The position numbers and the translations under genes were made by a program. 7,011 nucleotides of DNA from Thiotrichaceae bacterium (lineage in GTDB: Bacteria; Pseudomonadota; Gammaproteobacteria; Thiotrichales; Thiotrichaceae), in NCBI GenBank assembly GCA_026992705.1, contig JALWYT010000113.1, positions 1 to 7,011 on the forward strand, read 5' to 3'. Below the pieces are notes generated by a model that saw only the letters and a program-made list of their open reading frames with translations, did no database searches and was not told the origin of the DNA. Of the stretch, positions 1-4,878 are shown in pieces (within the stretch, counting starts at the first letter, position 1; each line of letters starts with the position of its first letter).

Positions 1-1
1 G

Positions 2-46
2 AGCAATGCAGGGGCAATTGCCGAGATGCACGCGGATAAAATTTAA
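2..46 (+). CDS. Possible C-terminal end of an upstream gene (partial)
   Basis: The frame starting at base 2 is open from the left edge to a TAA at 44-46 and would encode a 14-residue tail ending ...AEMHADKI. The composition is protein-like, and the stop lies directly against the CACAGAT repeat, where intergenic sequence clearly begins. One other forward frame also reads through this short stretch, so the frame choice is not proven. I do not recognise the protein from so few residues, and no function is proposed. If real, the gene is transcribed in the same direction as the operon to the right but is separated from it by about 500 non-coding bases, so it is probably a different transcription unit. 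Confidence 0.35.
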   Translation, partial: SNAGAIAEMHADKI

Positions 47-47
47 C

Positions 48-77
48 CACAGATGGACACAGATAAACACAGATTAA
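48..77. repeat. Three CACAGAT units at exact 10-bp spacing
   Basis: CACAGAT occurs at 48-54, 58-64 and 68-74, each followed by a three-base spacer (GGA, AAA, TAA), making three tandem 10-bp units. It begins just after the putative stop codon at 44-46. From memory, a very similar AACCACAGATGGACACAGAT-type string recurs in intergenic regions of many unrelated bacteria, so this is probably one member of a dispersed repeat family. The helical-turn spacing would put all three units on one face of the DNA, but no binding protein is implied by the sequence itself. Confidence 0.75.
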
Positions 78-124
78 AAGCTTGCTCTTATAAGCCGAAG
101 CGTAAAGCGAGGTGAGTTTTGAGT

Positions 125-266
125 CCCCGTTTTTATCGCCCTAAAAAATCATTCAATTTTCCGGAAAAAGGCGTGCATGTTTGAGGGAATGGAGCTTTGC
201 GGAATGAGCGAGTTCACGCCGCCGGAAAATTGGATGATTTTTTAGGAAATAGCGATAATGTCGGGG
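125..266. repeat. Large inverted repeat / stem-loop I
   Basis: Bases 140-164 are complementary to 222-246 with a single T/G wobble position. After a 5-base bulge (247-251) the helix continues, with 133-139 pairing to 252-258. After a short internal loop, CCCCG at 125-129 pairs with CGGGG at 262-266. Inside the loop, GGCGTG at 170-175 can pair with CACGCC at 215-220. Together this is an arm of roughly 40 bases with a structured apical region of about 55 bases. As RNA it would be very stable; as DNA it could extrude as a cruciform. It is too long for an ordinary intrinsic terminator and has no T-tract directly after it. Confidence 0.75.
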
Positions 267-280
267 TGTCCTTTTCTTTG

Positions 281-382
281 GATACTTTCTTTTATTCGGC
301 TCGTCCATGAGCCTCACCCTTCGGGCTGACGTGAAAAATTGTTCCTACAATTTTTTGGACAAGCCGAATAAAAGAAAGTATC
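281..382. repeat. Inverted repeat / stem-loop II with nested hairpin
   Basis: Bases 281-307 are the reverse complement of 356-382 with one mismatch (C302 opposite A361), giving a 27-bp arm. The 48-base interior contains a second hairpin, AAAAATTGT at 334-342 with ACAATTTTT at 347-355 around a 4-base loop, stacked directly against the outer arm. The arm contains the pyrimidine-rich TACTTTCTTTTATTCGGCT on one side and its complement on the other. Near-perfect pairing over this length suggests selection for structure or recent origin by inverted duplication. Confidence 0.8.
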
Positions 383-435
383 TCGTCGCCTATGTACGAA
401 GCAAGAAAAGAGCTACAAAAAGTCGCAGGCGACGA
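383..435. repeat. Inverted repeat / stem-loop III
   Basis: TCGTCGCCT at 383-391 is the exact reverse complement of AGGCGACGA at 427-435, a 9-bp GC-rich stem with a 35-base A-rich loop. It starts one base after the end of stem-loop II, so the two abut, and it completes the row of three hairpins upstream of the operon promoter. Confidence 0.65.
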
Positions 436-488
436 AACCACTGAGAAAGTAAAAAAATAGTAAAGCAGGAAAAGTTACAAAAAATAAT

Positions 489-518
489 TTGCATACCAAC
501 CGGTATGGATGTTATAAA
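489..518 (+). promoter_or_regulatory. Predicted sigma-70 promoter of the operon
   Basis: TTGCAT at 489-494 (four of six matches to the -35 consensus TTGACA) is followed after 18 bases by TATAAA at 513-518 (five of six to the -10 consensus TATAAT). An A/T tract just upstream (AAAAAATAATT, about 478-489) could act as an UP element. Transcription would begin near 525, giving a leader of about 36 bases before the regulator start codon. Both palindromic operators fall on this promoter, which strongly supports the assignment. No comparable promoter was seen inside the operon. Confidence 0.65.
492..507. promoter_or_regulatory. Operator 1, CATACC-4-GGTATG palindrome
   Basis: CATACCAACCGGTATG has perfect 6-base half-sites around a 4-base centre (AACC). 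It overlaps the last bases of the predicted -35 element and the spacer, so a bound dimer would block RNA polymerase. The half-sites are identical to those of operator 2, whose centre lies 34 bp downstream. Inference: it is bound by the TetR-type protein encoded immediately downstream. Confidence 0.75.
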
Positions 519-525
519 TCCACAC

Positions 526-541
526 CATACCAATTGGTATG
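526..541. promoter_or_regulatory. Operator 2, perfect 16-bp palindrome
   Basis: CATACCAATTGGTATG is a perfect 16-bp palindrome with the same CATACC/GGTATG half-sites as operator 1. It begins 7 bases after the -10 element, covering the predicted transcription start. Its symmetry is better than that of operator 1, so it may be the stronger site. Size and position are typical of autoregulating TetR-family repressors. Confidence 0.8.
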
Positions 542-551
542 TGGCAATGAT

Positions 552-557
552 AGGTGA
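552..557 (+). promoter_or_regulatory. Shine-Dalgarno site supporting the ATG at 561
   Basis: AGGTGA lies three bases before the ATG at 561, slightly close but workable. It is the best ribosome-binding signal near the 5' end of the regulator gene and favours the long form of the protein over a GTG start at 603, which has no clear purine-rich site before it. Confidence 0.5.
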
Positions 558-560
558 CAA

Positions 561-1217
561 ATGGCAGATCATAACCGCCCTTGGTGGCATTTTTGGCAGA
601 GTGTGTGCTGCGATATAGACAAATCCGAAAATGCTCGACAAAAAATACTAGAAGCTGCGTTTCATGAAATTCATCGTGTGGGCTTTCAAGCGGCTAGCAT
701 CCAGAATATTGTAAAAGAAACGGGCTTGACAAAAGGAGCCTTGTATCATCATTTCCCGAATAAACTCGCCCTTGGTTATGCGGTGATTGATGAAATTATC
801 TCGCCACTTATTGATTTTCATTGGATTAGCCCGCTGCAAGCGGATGGCAACCCTATTGATATTCTGATTGATAGCATTATCAAAGGTGGTGAGCAAATGA
901 CAATGGACGATATTATGTCAGGCTGCCCGCTTAATAAATTGGCTCAGGAAATGTCGGCTATTGATGAAGGCTTTCGAGAGCGGATTGAAGCCTCCTACAT
1001 GACATGGCGAAGTGCTATCGAGCGTGCTTTAGAGGCAGGCAAGAAAAAAGCCTATGTGCGTGAAGATGTCAACACAGAGCAGTTTGCCATTGTGTTTGTG
1101 GCAACCTTAGAAGGCTGCCTAGGTATGGCAAAAAGCTCGCAAAGCATGGAGCTATTACTATCATGTGGCGGTGGTTTGATTAGTTTATTAGAGGGTTTGA
1201 GGGGGAGTAAAAAATGA
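561..1217 (+). CDS. TetR/AcrR-family transcriptional repressor
   Basis: This 218-residue protein has a TetR-type N-terminal DNA-binding domain at about residues 22-68. The helix-turn-helix is clear in GFQAASIQNIVKETGL (41-56) and in the recognition-helix signature TKGALYHHFPNK (57-68). The C-terminal part (about 75-215), with GCPLNKLAQEM (121-131) and the DEGFR segment, resembles the ligand-binding domain of the subgroup in which GCLLGNLAQE-like motifs are common; it would form the dimer interface and bind an unknown inducer. The first 20 residues are unusual: most relatives start close to KSENARQKIL. Here there is an aromatic, cysteine-containing extension (WWHFW, CC at 16-17), supported by the AGGTGA site but possibly a mis-set start. 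The gene overlaps the exporter by four bases (ATGA), and two palindromes sit on its promoter. I infer repression of itself and the operon. Family call is firm; inducer unknown. Confidence 0.93.
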   Translation: MADHNRPWWHFWQSVCCDIDKSENARQKILEAAFHEIHRVGFQAASIQNIVKETGLTKGALYHHFPNKLALGYAVIDEIISPLIDFHWISPLQADGNPIDILIDSIIKGGEQMTMDDIMSGCPLNKLAQEMSAIDEGFRERIEASYMTWRSAIERALEAGKKKAYVREDVNTEQFAIVFVATLEGCLGMAKSSQSMELLLSCGGGLISLLEGLRGSKK

Positions 1218-3550
1218 ATAATATCAATCGAGGCTATGCCAATTGGTTAATGAATCACCGCTGGTTGGTACTGATTTTATCAATTGTGATTGCATTGCTA
1301 TTAGCTAGCGGTGGGCGTTTATTAAAATTTGATAATGATTACCGAATTTTCTTTGATAAATCAAACCCACAGCTTGAAGCTTTTGAAAACCTGCAATCGA
1401 CCTATACCAAAAATGATAGCGTGATTGTGGCGATAGCTCCCAAAGATGGCAATGTATTCACCAAGGAAACCTTAAAAGCGATTGTTGATATTACCGAACG
1501 AGCATGGCAAACACCGTATTCAATCCGCGTTGATTCCTTATCTAATTTTCAACACACCTACGCCGATGATGATGATTTAACTGTTGAAAATTTAATTGAA
1601 AACCCCAATGAACTCAGCCAAGCAGATTTGGATAGAATTCAAAAAATTGCCTTGAATGAGCCACTGATTTTGCATCGTTTGCTTTCCGATAAAAGCGATG
1701 TCACGGCAATTAATATCACCGTAGAATTCCCCAATATTGACCCAACCTCAGAAACCCCAAAAACTGTAAAATCTGTTCGAGAATTAAAGCGATATATCAA
1801 TAAAACCTACCCCAATTTAGATGTCTATCTCAGCGGTATTGTGATGATGAATAACGCTTTTCCAGAGGCATCACAATACGATATGACACACCTAATTCCG
1901 ATGGCATTGGGGATTATTTTACTATTGGTTTTATTCCTTTTGCGAAGCATTGTGGGAACCATTGTAACGCTATTGACCATTGTTTTTGCCGTGATGTCGG
2001 CGATGGGTTCAGCCGGTTGGCTAGGGATTCATCTATCACCGCCTACCATGTCAGCCCCAACGATTATACTCACTTTAGCCATTGCCGACTGTGTGCATAT
2101 CTTGTCAAATTGGCTACAAGGAATGCGGAAAGGCATGGATAAAATTACCGCAATGAGAGAAAGCCTGCGGATTAATTTTGGTCCTGTTTTTCTCACCTCA
2201 ATTACCACGGCGATTGGCTTTTTGAGTCTAAATTTCAGTGATGCTCCGCCATTCCGTGATTTAGGTAATATTGCAGCGATTGGTGTGATTTATGCGTGGG
2301 TATTATCTATCGGCTTTATGCCTGCCTTAGTAACATTATTACCTTCACGGGTTAAAGCAAAAGATGAGCAATCCCATAAAAATTCACAGATGGCGAAATT
2401 GGCAGAGTTTACGATTCGTCAGCAAAAGAAATTACTGATTGCAGGAGCAGCTTTATTTATCGTACTCGTCTCATTTTTACCGAAAAATGAGCTTAACGAC
2501 GTATTTGTGCATTACTTTGATGAGCGTATTCAATTCCGCACCGATACGGATTTTCTACTAAGCCATCTAACAGGGATGTATTTTGTAGATTATTCATTGG
2601 ATTCCAAAAAAGCTAATGGTGTTTCTGACCCTCACTATTTAAAACAAGTCGAAAAATTTGCTAATTGGTTGCGTGAGCAGCCTGAGGTCATTCATGTCAA
2701 TACGTTGACTGATACCATGAAGCGACTCAATCGCAATATGCATGGCGATGATCCTGCGGCTTATCGTCTGCCTGAACGCAAAGATTTAGCTGCCCAATAT
2801 TTGTTGCTATATGAAATGTCGCTGCCCTATGGTTTGGATTTAAACAACCAAATTGATATTCGCAAACAATCAACGCGTCTTACTGTTACCTTGAAAACCA
2901 TCTCCACTCAAGAGGTGCTTGCCTTTGAGCAACGAACACTAGACTGGATGCAAGCGAATACACCTGCAATAAAAACGCATGGCTCAAGTCCAACGATTAT
3001 GTTTGCCCATATCGGCATGAAGAATATCGTTAGTTTGTTGACAGGTGCAGCGGTCGCTTTAGTGCTTATCTCATTTATTTTGATTATTGCTCTAAAATCC
3101 TTCCGTTACGGTTTGATTAGCTTAATTCCAAATCTAATGCCTGCGGGCTTGGCGTTTGGTTTATGGGCAATTGTTGATGGTGAGATTGGCTTGGCGTTAT
3201 CTGTGGTTACCTCAATGACCATCGGTATTGTGGTTGACGATACTGTACATTTTCTCAGCAAATATTTGCGAGCTAGACGTGAGCAAGGACTCAATGCCGA
3301 GCAAGCCGTTCGCTATGCTTTCTCAACCGTCGGCAGTGCTTTATGGGTAACATCAATTGCGTTGATTGGCGGCTTTTTAGTGATTTCAACCTCATCATTT
3401 GAGATTAATGCCGGCATGGGCTTAGTAACCTCAATGATTATTGGTTTTGCCTTATTAGCCGACTTTTTATTCTTACCACCCTTATTACTAACATTCGATA
3501 AATGGCTCAGCAAAGGAGAGGAAGTTGTTGCTGAACCTGTTACCGCATAA
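1214..3550 (+). CDS. RND/MMPL-superfamily exporter (predicted lipid or hydrophobe transporter)
   Basis: This 778-residue inner-membrane protein has the duplicated RND layout. TM1 (about 16-33) is followed by a large periplasmic domain (about 35-225), then TM2-TM6 (about 226-376). TM7 (about 406-422) is followed by a second periplasmic domain (about 424-603), then TM8-TM12 (about 604-761). The two halves carry matching charged motifs in the fourth helix of each: ADCVHIL with Asp292 and His295, and VVDDTVHFL with Asp675, Asp676 and His679. These are the likely proton-relay residues of this superfamily. The length fits the 'predicted exporter of the RND superfamily' (MMPL/HpnN-like) group rather than the roughly 1000-residue multidrug pumps of the AcrB type. 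No membrane-fusion protein is encoded nearby, also against a classical drug efflux system. A GGGGGAG site at 1201-1207 precedes the ATG, which overlaps the repressor stop. Inference: proton-driven movement of a lipid-like cargo to a periplasmic carrier. Substrate not determinable. Confidence 0.92.
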   Translation: MNNINRGYANWLMNHRWLVLILSIVIALLLASGGRLLKFDNDYRIFFDKSNPQLEAFENLQSTYTKNDSVIVAIAPKDGNVFTKETLKAIVDITERAWQTPYSIRVDSLSNFQHTYADDDDLTVENLIENPNELSQADLDRIQKIALNEPLILHRLLSDKSDVTAINITVEFPNIDPTSETPKTVKSVRELKRYINKTYPNLDVYLSGIVMMNNAFPEASQYDMTHLIPMALGIILLLVLFLLRSIVGTIVTLLTIVFAVMSAMGSAGWLGIHLSPPTMSAPTIILTLAIADCVHILSNWLQGMRKGMDKITAMRESLRINFGPVFLTSITTAIGFLSLNFSDAPPFRDLGNIAAIGVIYAWVLSIGFMPALVTLLPSRVKAKDEQSHKNSQMAKLAEFTIRQQKKLLIAGAALFIVLVSFLPKNELNDVFVHYFDERIQFRTDTDFLLSHLTGMYFVDYSLDSKKANGVSDPHYLKQVEKFANWLREQPEVIHVNTLTDTMKRLNRNMHGDDPAAYRLPERKDLAAQYLLLYEMSLPYGLDLNNQIDIRKQSTRLTVTLKTISTQEVLAFEQRTLDWMQANTPAIKTHGSSPTIMFAHIGMKNIVSLLTGAAVALVLISFILIIALKSFRYGLISLIPNLMPAGLAFGLWAIVDGEIGLALSVVTSMTIGIVVDDTVHFLSKYLRARREQGLNAEQAVRYAFSTVGSALWVTSIALIGGFLVISTSSFEINAGMGLVTSMIIGFALLADFLFLPPLLLTFDKWLSKGEEVVAEPVTA

Positions 3551-3567
3551 ACAAAAAGGAAAATACG

Positions 3568-4359
3568 ATGAAACTATTAAGCAAATTAACCATAGTCATT
3601 AGTTTAGTGATGATCACAAGCTCTGTGTTCGCAGAAACACCCGAAGAAAAAGGCTTGCGTATCGCCAAAGAAGCCGATGCCAGAGATGCGGGCTTTAAAG
3701 ACAGCACTGCCGATATGCTAATGATTTTGAAAAATCGTGCCGGGCAAACCAGTACCCGAAAAATACGAGCCAAAGTATTAGAAGGAGTTGGTGATGGCGA
3801 CAAATCCCTCTCACTATTTGATGAGCCAGCGGATGTTAAAGGCACAGCCATGCTAACTTTCTCGCACGGTTTAAAACCTGATGACCAATGGATGTACCTG
3901 CCTGCCTTATCCCGTGTAAAGCGTATCTCATCAAAAAGTAAATCAGGGCCTTTTATGGGTAGTGAATTTGCCTTTGAGGATTTAGGTTCGCAGGAAGTCG
4001 AGAAATATACCTATAAATACCTACGCGACGAACCATGCGGCAATGGCTGGACTTGCTATGTTATAGAGCGTACACCTGCGTATAAGTATTCAGGCTATTC
4101 AAAACAAATCGGCTGGCTTGATACCAAAGAATACCGCCCTGTCAAAATTGAATTCTATGACCGTAAAAACGAAAAATTAAAAACACTGACAAACTCAGGC
4201 TTTAAAGAATATCTAGGACGTTATTGGCGACCTAGTGTTATGACTATGCAAAATCATCAAACAGGGAAATCCACCATATTAAAATGGAGTAATTACAAAT
4301 TCCAAACAGGATTAAATGCAAGTGACTTTAATAAAAACGCTTTGGCGAGACAGTTTTAA
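3568..4359 (+). CDS. LolA-like periplasmic protein (outer membrane lipoprotein-sorting protein family)
   Basis: The 263-residue product starts with a clear Sec signal peptide (positive MKLLSK, hydrophobic core, cleavage after SVFA at residue 22), with no lipobox cysteine at the cleavage site, so it should be soluble in the periplasm. The mature part resembles the LolA-like family often annotated 'outer membrane lipoprotein-sorting protein'. Conserved-looking segments are WMYLPALSRVKRI (108-120), MGSEFAFEDL (130-139), a basic, aromatic C-terminal region and NASDFNKNALAR (250-261). Known members of this fold have a half-barrel holding lipid chains. Cys157 and Cys163 flank a short loop and could form a disulfide. 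It lies 17 bases after the exporter, with AAGGA at 3556-3560. In many proteobacteria this family sits beside RND exporters, so a carrier function for the exporter's cargo is a reasonable inference. It should not be equated with LolA itself, which serves lipoproteins and is normally encoded elsewhere. Confidence 0.85.
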   Translation: MKLLSKLTIVISLVMITSSVFAETPEEKGLRIAKEADARDAGFKDSTADMLMILKNRAGQTSTRKIRAKVLEGVGDGDKSLSLFDEPADVKGTAMLTFSHGLKPDDQWMYLPALSRVKRISSKSKSGPFMGSEFAFEDLGSQEVEKYTYKYLRDEPCGNGWTCYVIERTPAYKYSGYSKQIGWLDTKEYRPVKIEFYDRKNEKLKTLTNSGFKEYLGRYWRPSVMTMQNHQTGKSTILKWSNYKFQTGLNASDFNKNALARQF

Positions 4360-4375
4360 GCCTGTGTTGAAAATA

Positions 4376-4401
4376 GTTACGTTACGATGGGTTACAACCC
4401 A
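4376..4401. repeat. GTTAC triplet and TGGGTT/AACCCA palindrome between genes
   Basis: The 61-base gap before the methyltransferase gene contains GTTAC three times (4376-4380, 4381-4385, 4391-4395). It also contains a small inverted repeat, TGGGTT (4388-4393) and AACCCA (4396-4401), separated by two bases. The spacing is too tight for a stable hairpin with the full stem, and there is no T-tract, so it is not an obvious terminator. From memory it looks like a fragment of the GGGTTACAACCC-type repeats scattered in some gammaproteobacterial genomes. It is the only sizeable gap in the operon. Confidence 0.5.
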
Positions 4402-4420
4402 ATAAAATTCGAGGTAATCA

Positions 4421-4876
4421 ATGCTAAAAACAAAAATTCCACCACCTGTCTATATGCTACTTTTTGGTATCGCCATGTATTTTCTTGCCAAGGCATTTCC
4501 TAGCCCTGTGCTACTAGAGCCTGTTGAGAGAAGCATCGGCTATGCCTTTGCTGCATTGGCGTTATTATTGGATTTTTCAGCAATTTTGCAGTTTTTTAAA
4601 TCAAAAACCACGGTAAACCCGATTAAGCCTCAAAATACTCGTACTATTGTTAATAAAGGCATGTACCGTTTCTCGCGTAACCCAATGTATTTAGGCTTAT
4701 TTTTCTGGTTAGTCGCATGGGCGATTTACCTCGCTGTGCCTGCTCCTTTTTTATTATTGCCAGTATTTATTTGGCTTATCACCGTGATGCAAATTATTCC
4801 TGAGGAAAAGGTCTTGGAAGAAAAATTTGGTGATGATTATTTAAACTACAAAAAACAAGTACGCCGTTGGATTTAA
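4421..4876 (+). CDS. Integral-membrane methyltransferase, isoprenylcysteine/phospholipid methyltransferase type
   Basis: This 151-residue protein has about four hydrophobic helices (roughly 8-25, 38-58, 88-106, 107-127) and the two sequence blocks typical of the ICMT/PEMT-like family. The first is the loop TVNPIKP (64-70) leading into GMYRFSRNPMYLG (80-92). The second is a C-terminal block starting PEEKVLEEKFG (127-137) and ending YKKQVRRW (143-150). In the family these form the S-adenosylmethionine pocket at the membrane face. Length is normal for the short bacterial members. Bacteria generally lack the prenylated proteins that eukaryotic ICMT modifies, so the acceptor here is unknown: a lipid, an isoprenoid acid, a thiol or an alcohol are all possible. 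A GAGGT site (4411-4415) lies six bases before the ATG. The stop codon is two bases from the next start, so production is probably coupled to that of the outer-membrane protein. Family assignment is firm, reaction is not. Confidence 0.87.
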   Translation: MLKTKIPPPVYMLLFGIAMYFLAKAFPSPVLLEPVERSIGYAFAALALLLDFSAILQFFKSKTTVNPIKPQNTRTIVNKGMYRFSRNPMYLGLFFWLVAWAIYLAVPAPFLLLPVFIWLITVMQIIPEEKVLEEKFGDDYLNYKKQVRRWI

Positions 4877-4878
4877 GC

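Larger units (their letters stand above)
47..480. other. Gene-free intergenic block rich in inverted repeats
   Basis: No convincing coding sequence lies between the possible upstream stop and the promoter at about 489. Open frames here, including one on the minus strand that runs across the promoter and into the regulator gene, have no protein-like features. The block contains the CACAGAT repeat (48-77), a linker (78-124), three successive inverted repeats (125-266, 281-382, 383-435) and an A-rich tract (445-490). The palindromic parts resemble, from memory, a class of non-coding repeats often found between genes in beta- and gammaproteobacteria and often mis-annotated as short proteins. Confidence 0.7.

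Noticed and set aside
48..77. CRISPR array
   Set aside because: Units are 7 bases with 3-base spacers and only three copies, far from CRISPR repeat and spacer lengths; no cas genes are present.
548..619. Small leader open frame (ATG 548, TAG 617-619)
   Set aside because: It overlaps the regulator start in another frame, has no ribosome-binding site of its own, and the peptide shows no attenuator-like feature.
390..641. Minus-strand open frame of 83 codons
   Set aside because: It runs across the promoter, both operators and the start of the regulator gene, begins inside the palindromic block, and has no recognisable protein features. Treated as chance.
1214..3550. AcrB-type multidrug efflux pump
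   Set aside because: The protein is about 250 residues shorter than AcrB-type pumps and no membrane-fusion or TolC-like gene accompanies it; MMPL/HpnN-like export fits better.
4367..4408. Internal promoter before the methyltransferase gene
   Set aside because: TTGAAA at 4367-4372 has no -10-like box at proper distance; the nearest A/T-rich box (4403-4408) is about 30 bases away.
4867..4878. TTG start for the outer-membrane protein gene
   Set aside because: It adds only four residues in front of an ATG that gives a standard signal peptide start, and it overlaps the previous stop codon. The ATG at 4879 is preferred.
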